64,000 bases of DNA from Fimenecus sp963624605. GTDB lineage: Bacteria > Bacillota > Clostridia > Oscillospirales > Acutalibacteraceae. The translations under genes were made by a program, and so were the position numbers. This document shows, piece by piece, positions 15,939-23,961 of this stretch; position 1 is the first letter of the stretch, and each line of letters opens with the position of its first letter. The stretch covers positions 1 through 64,000 of the forward strand of contig CAVFQD010000001.1 in assembly GCA_963624605.1 (NCBI GenBank), in the 5' to 3' direction. Under the pieces are notes generated by a model. It did not search any database. It saw only the letters and a list, made by a program, of their open reading frames with translations, and had not been told where the DNA came from.

Positions 15939-16466
15939 ATGAAAAAAAGTACTTATAAAATTGCATTGTTCGGCGTGCTATCCGCTGTTGCGCTGACGCT
16001 TTCTTATATTGAAAGTCTTATCCCGACTGCGGCGTTTATGCCGCCGGGGGCAAAGTTGGGCTTTTCAAATATTGCGACTATGTTTGCCGCCTCGTCAATG
16101 GGGCTTGCAAGCGCTATGTCGATAACTCTTGTAAAAGCCTTGTTCGCAGGCGTAACAAGGGGCGTCACGGCGTTTTTTATGAGCCTTTGCGGCGGTGTGC
16201 TGAGCACCGTTACAATGTATCTGCTTTTTAAGTTTTCAAAGAAAACGGGATATATGGCAATCGGAATTATCTGTGCGCTCACGCATAATTTCGGTCAGCT
16301 TATTGTTGCGATTATAACTGCGGGCAATTTATCCGTACTGGGATATGCGCCCGTGTTACTTATAAGCGGCACCGTCACGGGAGCCGTTACGGGAACTGTT
16401 TTGAGGGCGGTTATGCCCGCACTTGAAAAGGCAACCCGAACCATCACTCAAAAAGGGGGAAAATAA
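15939..16466 (+). CDS. Gx transporter family protein (heptaprenyl diphosphate synthase I-like)
   Basis: A 175-aa integral membrane protein with about five hydrophobic helices. The segment P-P-G-A-K-L-G-F-S-N-I-A is typical of the Gx transporter (Hpre_diP_synt_I) family. The fold resembles ECF-type substrate-binding components. Despite its historical name it is probably a transporter, perhaps for a flavin or quinone-like compound, but this is inference from placement next to apbE and rnf. It begins two bases after the NusG-II gene and abuts rnfC. Confidence 0.87.
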   Translation: MKKSTYKIALFGVLSAVALTLSYIESLIPTAAFMPPGAKLGFSNIATMFAASSMGLASAMSITLVKALFAGVTRGVTAFFMSLCGGVLSTVTMYLLFKFSKKTGYMAIGIICALTHNFGQLIVAIITAGNLSVLGYAPVLLISGTVTGAVTGTVLRAVMPALEKATRTITQKGGK

Positions 16467-17801
16467 ATGCACTCTGAAATCATTAAACCCGTAAAAAAGG
16501 TGCGGGGCGGAGTGAAGGTCTCACACGACAAGAACACCAAGGATATGCCGGTAAGACGGATTGAAGCACCCGAGTTTGTCACGCTTCCGATGAGTCAGCA
16601 CATAGGCGCACCCTGTACGCCTGTTGTGAAAGTCGGCGACGAGGTAAAGGTGGGTCAGCTCATAGGCGATACGGATAAATTCGTGTCGGCACCCATACAT
16701 TCTTCGGTGTCAGGCAAGGTAACCGCAATAAAGGAAATAAGAACCGCAACCGGTATGAAGGCTCAGGCGGTTGTTATTGAAAACGACGGCGAAAACACGC
16801 TTTACGACGGTCTTGAAGTGCCGAATATCGACACGAGGGAGGACTTTTTGAAAGCTGTCAGAGCGTCGGGACTTGTAGGTCTCGGCGGCGCAGGCTTCCC
16901 GACCCATGTAAAGCTCGGCTTCAAGCCCGACGCAGGCATTGATACGCTTATAATCAACGCCGCAGAGTGCGAGCCGTTTATCACGGTCGATTACAGAGAA
17001 TGTCTTGACAATTCGTGGGATGTTTTCAACGGCGTACATCTTGTTAAGGATATGCTCGGCTTTAAGAAGTGTATCATTGCCGTTGAGGACAATAAAAAAG
17101 AGGCTATCAAGGTGCTTGAAAGGATAGCCGAAAAAGAGGATGAAAACGACGAAATCAAGGTTATGCCGCTGAAGTCGAAATATCCGCAGGGAGCGGAGAA
17201 AATGATGGTTCTCTCCGCAACGGGCAGAAAGGTTCCGCCCGGAAAACTTCCCGCAGATGTCGGCTGCGTCGTTATGAATGTGGCGTCGGCAGCGTTCCTG
17301 TCAAGGTACTGCAAAACGGGCAAACCGCTTGTTTCAAGGTCAATGACCGTTGACGGCTCGGCAATAGCACAGCCGCAGAACATAAGAGTTCCCGTCGGTA
17401 CGGAAATAGATTACATAATAAACAGCTGCGGCGGTTACAAAGAGGATCCCGTTAAGATAATTGCGGGCGGACCTATGATGGGCGTTTCGATTATCGACAC
17501 CCACACCCCCGTGCTCAAAAGCAACAATGCGATACTCGTTCTCGGCAAAAAGGATGTAAGCATTAAAAAGGAGACGGACTGTATCTCCTGCGGCAGATGT
17601 GCCAAGGCTTGTCCGTTGAGCCTTATGCCTACAAAGATTGAACGCTTTGCCAAGGCAAAGGACATTGACGCACTTCAGAAATACGGAGCAACGGTCTGTA
17701 TGGAATGCGGCTCGTGCGCTTATTCGTGCCCCGCAGGCAGACCGCTTGTACAGTATATGAGAAATGCCAAGGCGATAGTCAGAGAGGGGGCGCAGAAATG
17801 A
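16467..17801 (+). CDS. rnfC: Rnf complex subunit C (NADH-binding)
   Basis: A 444-aa peripheral subunit that takes electrons from NADH through FMN and Fe-S centres. The N-terminal RnfC barrel domain contains G-G-V-K-V-S-H-D-K. A central NADH/FMN domain has G-L-G-G-A-G-F-P-T near residue 138 and N-A-A-E-C-E-P-F near residue 165. Two Fe4S4 motifs close the protein: CISCGRCAKAC near residue 371 and CMECGSCAYSC near residue 411. The clostridial form lacks the long alanine-rich tail of Proteobacteria. ATGA overlap links it to rnfD. Confidence 0.97.
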   Translation: MHSEIIKPVKKVRGGVKVSHDKNTKDMPVRRIEAPEFVTLPMSQHIGAPCTPVVKVGDEVKVGQLIGDTDKFVSAPIHSSVSGKVTAIKEIRTATGMKAQAVVIENDGENTLYDGLEVPNIDTREDFLKAVRASGLVGLGGAGFPTHVKLGFKPDAGIDTLIINAAECEPFITVDYRECLDNSWDVFNGVHLVKDMLGFKKCIIAVEDNKKEAIKVLERIAEKEDENDEIKVMPLKSKYPQGAEKMMVLSATGRKVPPGKLPADVGCVVMNVASAAFLSRYCKTGKPLVSRSMTVDGSAIAQPQNIRVPVGTEIDYIINSCGGYKEDPVKIIAGGPMMGVSIIDTHTPVLKSNNAILVLGKKDVSIKKETDCISCGRCAKACPLSLMPTKIERFAKAKDIDALQKYGATVCMECGSCAYSCPAGRPLVQYMRNAKAIVREGAQK

Positions 17802-18817
17802 GTGAAGAGAAAAAACTGACTGTCAGCGCTTCGCCGCATAGACGAACCATTGACACCACAAGAGGAATAATGCTCGATGTGATAATTGCGCTTATGCCGG
17901 CGCTTGTGCTTTCGGCGGTGCTTTTCGGCGTAAGAACGCTTCTTGTCACGGCAACGAGCGCAGTGTTCTGTGTTCTGTTTGAGTTTTTAAGCCGCAAGGC
18001 TATGAAAAGGGAAAACACGATAGGCGACCTTTCGGCGGTTGTAACGGGCGTTTTGCTTGCGTTCAACCTGCCTTCGACAATTCCGCTGTGGATGGTAATT
18101 GTCGGCGATGCGGTTGCGATAATCGTTGTAAAGCAGTTTTTCGGCGGAATAGGTCAGAACTTCGTAAACCCTGCGTTGGTAGGAAGAATTGTTCTTATGA
18201 CCTCGTTCCCGACTTATGTAAACAACTATGTCGAGCCGTTTGCGTGGAGGATTAAAACGCTTGATGCGGTTACCACGGCAACGCCTTTGGCACAGTTTGC
18301 GGGCAAATACAATTCGGACGGCATTGCACAGACCTTAAACAGTGCGGAGCTTCCAGAGCTTGCGAAGATGTTCTTCGGCGTAAGGGGCGGCTGCTTGGGC
18401 GAAACCTGTGCGGCGGCAATAATACTCGGTGCGGTTTACCTGTTCGTAAGAAAGGTAATTTCCCCGACAATTCCGCTTTGCTATGTCGGCACTGTTGCGG
18501 TAATTATGCTTATTGTCGGCAAGGGCAATATCCCGTTTGTACTTTATCAGCTTATGGCGGGCGGACTTCTGCTCGGCGCAGTGTTTATGGCAACCGACTA
18601 TACGACCTCGCCCATAACATTTAAGGGTAAGATAATCTATGCGGTAGGCTGCGGTATAATAACCTCGCTTATAAGGATATTCGGTTCGCTCCCCGAGGGC
18701 GTATCGTTCTCGATTATTCTTATGAATATACTTGTTCCTCACATTGACAACCTTACGGCGCAGAAGCCGTTCGGCTTTATCAGGGAGAAAAAGAAGAAAG
18801 AGGAGGCGGCAAAATGA
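17798..18817 (+). CDS. rnfD: Rnf complex subunit D
   Basis: A 339-aa membrane subunit with about nine helices that carries covalent FMN. The flavinylation site is the Thr in D-A-V-T-T-A-T-P-L, near residue 160. The open frame runs 93 bases further upstream into rnfC, but the ATG at 17798 overlaps the rnfC stop and begins the family-typical S-x-S-P-H region. The protein should form part of the Na+ or H+ path and connect RnfC to RnfG. ApbE, five genes upstream, is the probable flavin donor. Confidence 0.96.
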   Translation: MSEEKKLTVSASPHRRTIDTTRGIMLDVIIALMPALVLSAVLFGVRTLLVTATSAVFCVLFEFLSRKAMKRENTIGDLSAVVTGVLLAFNLPSTIPLWMVIVGDAVAIIVVKQFFGGIGQNFVNPALVGRIVLMTSFPTYVNNYVEPFAWRIKTLDAVTTATPLAQFAGKYNSDGIAQTLNSAELPELAKMFFGVRGGCLGETCAAAIILGAVYLFVRKVISPTIPLCYVGTVAVIMLIVGKGNIPFVLYQLMAGGLLLGAVFMATDYTTSPITFKGKIIYAVGCGIITSLIRIFGSLPEGVSFSIILMNILVPHIDNLTAQKPFGFIREKKKKEEAAK

Positions 18818-19395
18818 AAAAGGTCAGCGCAAAAGAAATTATAGTTCCTGCCGTTTCTCTTTTCATAATCTGCCTTGTCGTTACAACTCTTCTTGCTGTA
18901 ACAAACAAGATAACCGCTCCGAAGATTGAACAGCTTGCCGTTGAAACGCAGAACAACACCAAAAAGGTGGTTTTAAGCGACGCTGCAAAGTTTTCGGATG
19001 AAAAAACGGTCGAAAAGGACGGCACGCAATATACCTATTATGAGGGACTTTCCGACTCGGACGAGACAATAGGCTATGTTTTCTTAACCTCGGCAAAGGG
19101 CTACGGCGGCGACATAGACCTTATGGTCGGCATTGATAAGACGGGCAGCGTCAAGGGCGTTGCAATTCTCTCGATAAGCGAGACGGCGGGTCTCGGTATG
19201 AATGCCAAAAACGAGTCCTTCTTAAATCAGTTCAAGGATAAAAATTCGGAAATTTCCGTTATAAAGACCGGAGAAGCAAAGAATAACGAAATCCAAGCTC
19301 TGACAGGTGCGACGATAACCTCAAAGGCGGTTGCCTCGGCTGTCAATACGGCTTTGGAGCTTTACAAAACGGCAGGGGGTGAGGTAAATGGCTGA
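18814..19395 (+). CDS. rnfG: Rnf complex subunit G
   Basis: A 193-aa subunit with one N-terminal transmembrane helix (about residues 9-28) and an extracytoplasmic FMN-binding domain. The acceptor motif T-G-A-T-I-T near residue 168 has the Thr that receives covalent FMN. An Asn-rich segment and G-Y-G-G-D-I near residue 96 are typical. Start overlaps rnfD stop (ATGA) and its end overlaps rnfE by eight bases. Confidence 0.95.
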   Translation: MKKVSAKEIIVPAVSLFIICLVVTTLLAVTNKITAPKIEQLAVETQNNTKKVVLSDAAKFSDEKTVEKDGTQYTYYEGLSDSDETIGYVFLTSAKGYGGDIDLMVGIDKTGSVKGVAILSISETAGLGMNAKNESFLNQFKDKNSEISVIKTGEAKNNEIQALTGATITSKAVASAVNTALELYKTAGGEVNG

Positions 19396-20095
19396 CAAAA
19401 AATCTCTCGGGCATGAGTTTACCAAGGGTATCATCAAGGAAAATCCCGTTTTGCGCCTGGTGCTCGGCACCTGTCCGACGCTTGCGACAACAACCTCGCT
19501 TGAGAGCGCAATCGGTATGGGACTTTCGGCTATGATAGTTCTTGTGTGCTCGAATATCGTTATTTCGGCACTTCGTAAGGTGATTCCGCAAAAGGTCAGA
19601 ATACCTTGCTATATAGTAATCATCGCAGGCTTTGTTACAATAGTGCAGATGCTTGTAAAAGCCTTTTTACCCTCGCTTGACGAACAGCTCGGCGTTTATC
19701 TTCCGCTTATCGTCGTAAACTGCATAATCCTCGGCAGAGCGGAGGCGTTTGCGGGTAAAAACTCCGTCGTTGCTTCGGCTCTCGACGGCTTGGGAATGGG
19801 CGTCGGCTTTACCTGTGCGCTTGCAATAATGGGCACGATAAGAGAGCTCCTCGGTTCGGGCTCCTTGCTCGGTCACGCAATTCTTCCCGAGATCATACCT
19901 CCTATGACTATATTTGTATTGGCTCCCGGCGGATTTTTCGTATTCGGCATTGTAATGGCTTGTGCGAATAAGCTTGCCGAAGCGGGCGGCGGCAAAAAAG
20001 CGACTCTCGGCGGCTGTAAGGCTTGCCCGATGGCTGAAAATTGCGAAAAGCTTGCCTCATGCGAAAAATGTGAAGAAAAGGAGGCTGAAAAATAA
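19388..20095 (+). CDS. rnfE: Rnf complex subunit E
   Basis: A 235-aa membrane subunit with six helices and the repeated motif of RnfA/E proteins (T-C-P-T-L-A-T-T-T and P-L-I-V-V-N-C-I-I-L-G, with a Cys near each motif that may bind a membrane Fe-S centre). The last 30 residues form an additional Cys-rich tail, C-K-A-C-P-M-A-E-N-C and later C-E-K-C, that should face the cytoplasm. RnfE proteins of Proteobacteria lack such a tail. The stop overlaps the rnfA start (TAATG). Confidence 0.95.
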   Translation: MADKKSLGHEFTKGIIKENPVLRLVLGTCPTLATTTSLESAIGMGLSAMIVLVCSNIVISALRKVIPQKVRIPCYIVIIAGFVTIVQMLVKAFLPSLDEQLGVYLPLIVVNCIILGRAEAFAGKNSVVASALDGLGMGVGFTCALAIMGTIRELLGSGSLLGHAILPEIIPPMTIFVLAPGGFFVFGIVMACANKLAEAGGGKKATLGGCKACPMAENCEKLASCEKCEEKEAEK

Positions 20096-20682
20096 TGAAA
20101 ATATTTTTCTCAATCCTTTTGACGGCTATTCTTACAAACAACTACATACTTTCAAAGTTCCTCGGCATCTGCCCGTTTCTCGGCGTGTCGAAGAAGCTCA
20201 ACACGGCGGTCGGTATGAGCCTTGCGGTTATCTTCGTAATGCTGCTTTCATCAGCCGTAACCTATCCGCTCAACACATTCCTTGACAATCACGGTATGAG
20301 TTATCTCCAGACGATAGTGTTTATATTGGTTATTGCGGCTCTGGTTCAGCTTGTTGAGATAATACTCAAAAAGTACATTCCGTCGCTTTACAGCTCGCTC
20401 GGAATTTATCTTCCGCTTATCACGACGAACTGTGCCGTACTCGGCGTTACGATACTCAATATCGACAACGGATATTCCTTCTCGCACGCTATGATAAACA
20501 CGCTCGGCGCAGGTCTCGGCTTTATGGTCGCAATGGTAATGTTCGCAGGCGTTCGCTCAAAGCTTGAAAACTGCGATGTTCCCAAATTCTTACAGGGACT
20601 TCCGATAACTCTTATATCGGCAAGCCTGACTTCTCTCTCGTTCCTCGGCTTTACGGGACTCGTTGAGAATATGTTCGGTTAA
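20095..20682 (+). CDS. rnfA: Rnf complex subunit A
   Basis: A 195-aa membrane subunit with six helices, homologous to RnfE and inverted in topology in known complexes. The family motifs L-G-I-C-P-F-L-G-V-S and P-L-I-T-T-N-C-A-V-L-G are both intact. The Cys in each motif probably binds the shared membrane Fe2S2 cluster seen in Rnf/Nqr structures. Translation is coupled to rnfE by a one-base overlap. Confidence 0.96.
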   Translation: MKIFFSILLTAILTNNYILSKFLGICPFLGVSKKLNTAVGMSLAVIFVMLLSSAVTYPLNTFLDNHGMSYLQTIVFILVIAALVQLVEIILKKYIPSLYSSLGIYLPLITTNCAVLGVTILNIDNGYSFSHAMINTLGAGLGFMVAMVMFAGVRSKLENCDVPKFLQGLPITLISASLTSLSFLGFTGLVENMFG

Positions 20683-20695
20683 GGGGGGTAGAGCG

Positions 20696-21499
20696 ATGAA
20701 CGGAATTATTTCGGCGGTTATACTTGTCTGCGTTATCGGACTTATCGCAGGTATAGGTCTTTCGATTGCTTCGGTTGTTATGGCTGTGCCCAAGGACGAA
20801 AAGGCTGAAAAAATAAGAGAATGCTTGCCCGGTGCCAACTGCGGTGCGTGCGGCTTTTCCGGATGTGACGGCTATGCGGCGGCTCTTTCAAAGGGCGAGA
20901 CCGACAAAACAAATCTATGCGCTCCCGGCGGTGCTGACGCCGCAAAGGGCGTTGCCGAGGTTTTGGGCGTAAAGGCACAGAGCGTTGAGCCTATGGCGGC
21001 GTTTGTAAAATGCAACGGTACCTATTCGCACAACGGAAAGAAGCTTGAATATGCGGGCGCTCAAAGCTGTAAAATGGCTTCCCAGCTTTTCGGCGGACCC
21101 AAGGACTGCGCTTACGGTTGTGTCGGCTTCGGCGACTGCGTAAAGGAATGCGAATACGGTGCTCTTAAAATCTGCGACGGTGTTGCAAGGGTTGACCCTG
21201 CGCTTTGCAGAGCGTGTAAAAAGTGCATATCCGTTTGCCCGAAAAATCTTATTGAGCTTTTGCCTGTGCACAGATCCTTTGCCACGGTAACCTGTAAAAA
21301 TCAGGACAAGGGCGCACTCACACGCAAGGCTTGCAATGTCGGTTGTATCGGCTGCATGAAATGCGTAAAGGTCTGCGAATCGGACGCGGTCAAGGTTGAA
21401 AACAATGTGGCTTTTGTCAACACATCAAAATGTACAAGCTGCGGCAAATGCACCGAGGCTTGTCCCACAAAGGCGATAAAGACAATCACAATTGAATAA
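20696..21499 (+). CDS. rnfB: Rnf complex subunit B (ferredoxin-interacting)
   Basis: A 267-aa Fe-S subunit that passes electrons to ferredoxin. A transmembrane helix (about residues 5-28) is followed by the Fe-S domain with CLPGANCGACGFSGCDGYA near residue 43. Two pairs of ferredoxin-like C-x2-C-x2-C-x3-C motifs follow. I start at 20696 (after AAGGGGGGT) rather than at the in-frame codon at 20663. It is last of the operon in the clostridial order CDGEAB. The complex couples NADH-ferredoxin electron transfer to an ion gradient. Confidence 0.96.
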   Translation: MNGIISAVILVCVIGLIAGIGLSIASVVMAVPKDEKAEKIRECLPGANCGACGFSGCDGYAAALSKGETDKTNLCAPGGADAAKGVAEVLGVKAQSVEPMAAFVKCNGTYSHNGKKLEYAGAQSCKMASQLFGGPKDCAYGCVGFGDCVKECEYGALKICDGVARVDPALCRACKKCISVCPKNLIELLPVHRSFATVTCKNQDKGALTRKACNVGCIGCMKCVKVCESDAVKVENNVAFVNTSKCTSCGKCTEACPTKAIKTITIE

Positions 21500-21513
21500 A
21501 CGCATCGAAAATC

Positions 21514-21546
21514 AGGCTGTCATCATTTGATGACAGCCTTTTTTTG
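21514..21546. terminator. Terminator of rnf operon, shared with small ORF
   Basis: A 12-bp perfect stem (AGGCTGTCATCA, loop TT) followed by TTTTTTT on the plus strand. A small minus-strand ORF converges on it. Confidence 0.9.
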
Positions 21547-21548
21547 GC

Positions 21549-21656
21549 TTAGCAGCAACCCGATCTGTTGCAACCGCTTCCGTTGTCATTATCAGCGAGT
21601 AAGATAATGATGATAATGAGAATCAAGAGACTGTTGTTGTTAAAAAAGTTGTTCAC
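21549..21656 (-). CDS. Tiny hydrophobic Asn/Cys peptide
   Basis: A 35-aa ORF starts at GTG with GGGAGG at good spacing. It reads M-N-N-F-F-N-N-N-S, then a 12-residue Leu/Ile stretch, then L-A-D-N-D-N-G-S-G-C-N and R-S-G-C-C. An Asn-rich head, one hydrophobic helix and a Gly/Cys tail resemble the small YjcZ-like sporulation peptides of Bacillota. That match is only of general architecture. The remaining region to 21833 shows no other gene. Confidence 0.6.
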   Translation of the reverse strand: MNNFFNNNSLLILIIIIILLADNDNGSGCNRSGCC

Positions 21657-21833
21657 CGTGTTGCCTCCCTTCGTCGTTCATCATTCCATACTATGTCGGG
21701 AAAGAAATTGTGTTAAAGCCGAAACTCAAAATTTGACCTTCAGACTTTTTGTAAAAAAATAAAAAATTTGAAATCGTTAAAAAATTAAAGAAAATCGAAG
21801 AAAATGCCGCATTACACAACGAAAACGAACGAA

Positions 21834-21908
21834 TTTGACCTTTTTTGACCTTTGACTTAACCTAAAAAGCGGCTATAATGATAATCACAAAGGTCAAAGA
21901 AAGTCAAA
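21834..21908 (+). promoter_or_regulatory. ctsR promoter flanked by two CtsR operators
   Basis: TTTGACC-TTT-TTTGACC at 21834-21850 is a perfect inverted-orientation CtsR box (GGTCAAA-AAA-GGTCAAA). GGTCAAA-GAA-AGTCAAA at 21892-21908 is a second box with one mismatch. Between them lie TTGACT (21852-21857), a 16-bp spacer and TATAAT (21874-21879). CtsR bound to both would block the promoter; heat or McsB activity would relieve it. Confidence 0.9.
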
Positions 21909-21930
21909 GTCAAAGAGAGGCGATAAACAA

Positions 21931-22383
21931 ATGAATCTCAGTAAGGAAATAGCGAATATGATAATCGAAATGCTTGATTCGGACGGAACAAGCGCGGAAA
22001 TCCGCCGAAATGACCTTGCGGAACGGATAGGCTGCGTACCGAGTCAGATAAATTATGTTATTTCATCACGCTTTACACCCGAGAGAGGATATATCGTCGA
22101 AAGTCAAAGAGGCGGCGGCGGATATATCAGGATCACAAGAGCGCAATATGACCTTTCAACACTTAAAATGCATCTTATAAACTCAATCGGAGCAAGCGTT
22201 GACGAAAAGACCTGTAATGCTAATGTAATAAATCTTCACGACAGAGGGCTTCTTACGGACGAACAGGCAAAGCTTATCGTAACCGCTGTTTCGGACAAAA
22301 TATATAAGGAATTGCCCGAAGAAAACAGAAACGAATTCAGAGCGTCGATGTTCAAACAGATGCTTCTGAGCACTATGAACTAA
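21931..22383 (+). CDS. ctsR: Class III heat-shock repressor CtsR
   Basis: A 150-aa dimeric repressor. The helix-turn-helix lies in residues 20-45 (R-N-D-L-A-E-R-I-G-C-V-P-S-Q-I-N-Y-V). The beta-wing R-G-G-G-G-Y-I-R near residue 71, which reads the heptad operator and senses heat, is intact. First gene of ctsR-mcsA-mcsB-clpC, with two cognate operators directly upstream, so it controls itself and the protease genes. Confidence 0.96.
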   Translation: MNLSKEIANMIIEMLDSDGTSAEIRRNDLAERIGCVPSQINYVISSRFTPERGYIVESQRGGGGYIRITRAQYDLSTLKMHLINSIGASVDEKTCNANVINLHDRGLLTDEQAKLIVTAVSDKIYKELPEENRNEFRASMFKQMLLSTMN

Positions 22384-22398
22384 AAAGGAGAGATATTT

Positions 22399-22896
22399 AT
22401 GTTGTGTCAGAACTGTAAAAAAAATGAGGCTACAACTCATATAAAGACAATCGTAAACGGAGAAGCTACGGAAGCTCATCTTTGCTCGGACTGTGCAAAG
22501 AGCCTCGGCTATGACGGAGTTTTTTCGGACTTCGGCTTTAACTTCTCGGATATGTTAAGCTCGTTCTTCACAGAGCCCGCTATGGCGGCTCTCGGCGGCA
22601 GGTCGCTTCGCTGCGACAAGTGCGGAAGCACCTTTAACGATATCGTAAGAAGCGGAAAAATCGGTTGCGCCGATTGCTATTCGACATTTTACGACAAGCT
22701 GTTGCCGTCGCTTGAAAGGCTTCACGGCAGAACCCGTCACGAGGGCAAAATCCCCAACGGCATTGTAGAGGTTCCCGACAAGAGCGAAAAGGAAAAATTA
22801 CAGGATGAGCTCAAACAGGCGGTAGACGAGCAGAATTACGAAAAAGCCGCAGAGCTCAGAGACAAGATTAAAGCATTGGAAAGCGAGGAAAAATAA
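22399..22896 (+). CDS. mcsA: McsA, activator of arginine kinase McsB
   Basis: A 165-aa zinc-binding protein. Two Cys4 clusters are visible: C-x2-C at residues 3-6 with C-x2-C near 32, and CDKCG near 73 with CADC near 92. The C-terminus is a UvrB/UvrC-like helical motif (about residues 130-165) shared with ClpC. McsA activates McsB and links it to the CtsR-ClpC control loop. AAAGGAG precedes the ATG and its stop directly abuts mcsB. Confidence 0.95.
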   Translation: MLCQNCKKNEATTHIKTIVNGEATEAHLCSDCAKSLGYDGVFSDFGFNFSDMLSSFFTEPAMAALGGRSLRCDKCGSTFNDIVRSGKIGCADCYSTFYDKLLPSLERLHGRTRHEGKIPNGIVEVPDKSEKEKLQDELKQAVDEQNYEKAAELRDKIKALESEEK

Positions 22897-23895
22897 ATGA
22901 GTAAATGGTACATCGGCGAGGGAGACCACAACGATATAGTCATTTCGACGAGGATAAGACTTGCGAGGAACCTTGCAGACTATCCTTTTCCCGTACGCTT
23001 TGACAACAAGAGCAAAATCGAAGTAAACGAAAAAATAAGAGACGCTCTCAAGGACAAGGAAAATCTTACCTACACGGAGCTCAAAACACTTACCCGTTCG
23101 CAAATCGTTTCCCTTGCGGAAAGGCATCTCATCAGTCCCGAATTTGCGTCGAATTCCGACGCAAGAGCGTTGCTTATGTCCGATAACGAGGATATAAGTA
23201 TAATGCTTTGCGAGGAGGACCACATAAGGCTTCAGGTTATGAAGTCGGGGCTTGCGCTCAAAGAGGCGTATGAGCTTGCGGATAAGATAGATACGGAAAT
23301 TAACCAATCGCTCAAATATGCGTTTGACGAAAAGCTCGGCTATCTTACGCAGTGTCCGACAAATCTCGGCACGGGTATGAGAGCCTCGGTGATGCTCCAT
23401 TTACCGGCGCTTACCGCAAAAGGTCAGATAGGCTCGCTTGCTTCGACCGTTTCAAAGCTCGGACTTACTATCAGAGGAGCTTACGGCGAGGGCATGTCGG
23501 CTATGGGCGACCTTTATCAGCTGAGCAATCAGGTATCGCTCGGAATAAGTGAAAAATCGGCTATCGACAATCTTAAAACAATTACGCTTCAGCTCGCGGC
23601 ACAGGAGCGTGCGGCAAGAGCGGAGGCGGCTAAGAGCATTGAGACCGAGGACGCCGTTTTCAGAGCATACGGAATACTCAAATCGGCAAGAATATTAAGT
23701 ACAAAGGAATTTATGAGCTTAATCTCCAAGGTTCGTTTCGGCGCGGTTTGCGGAATGATAAACACAGACCTCAAAACGATAAACGAGCTTATGGTATCAA
23801 TGCAGCCTGCGACGATAAATGCCTTCGTCGGCAAAACGCTCAGCTTGGATGAGCGCGATGTCGAAAGGGCGAAAATCGTCAGAGAAAGGCTATAA
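22897..23895 (+). CDS. mcsB: Protein arginine kinase McsB
   Basis: A 332-aa phosphagen-kinase-fold enzyme that phosphorylates arginines on proteins and so marks them for ClpCP. The N-terminal S-T-R-I-R-L-A-R-N (about residues 14-22) is typical. The catalytic segment with L-T-Q-C-P-T-N-L-G-T-G-M-R-A-S is near residue 150, and the conserved Cys is present. Length is slightly below the roughly 350 aa of Bacillus McsB. It starts immediately after mcsA. Confidence 0.95.
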   Translation: MSKWYIGEGDHNDIVISTRIRLARNLADYPFPVRFDNKSKIEVNEKIRDALKDKENLTYTELKTLTRSQIVSLAERHLISPEFASNSDARALLMSDNEDISIMLCEEDHIRLQVMKSGLALKEAYELADKIDTEINQSLKYAFDEKLGYLTQCPTNLGTGMRASVMLHLPALTAKGQIGSLASTVSKLGLTIRGAYGEGMSAMGDLYQLSNQVSLGISEKSAIDNLKTITLQLAAQERAARAEAAKSIETEDAVFRAYGILKSARILSTKEFMSLISKVRFGAVCGMINTDLKTINELMVSMQPATINAFVGKTLSLDERDVERAKIVRERL

Positions 23896-23905
23896 GGACG
23901 GTGCG

Positions 23906-23927
23906 GGCGGAGATTTAATTCTCCGCC
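23906..23927 (+). other. Hairpin between mcsB and clpC
   Basis: An 8-bp stem GGCGGAGA / TCTCCGCC with a six-base loop lies in the 66-base gap between mcsB and clpC. There is no T-run, so it is unlikely to be a terminator. It could set an RNA-processing or stability point that separates clpC expression from the upstream genes. Confidence 0.35.
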
Positions 23928-23961
23928 TGTTTCACAGAGAACAGAGAAAGGATGATGTTTT

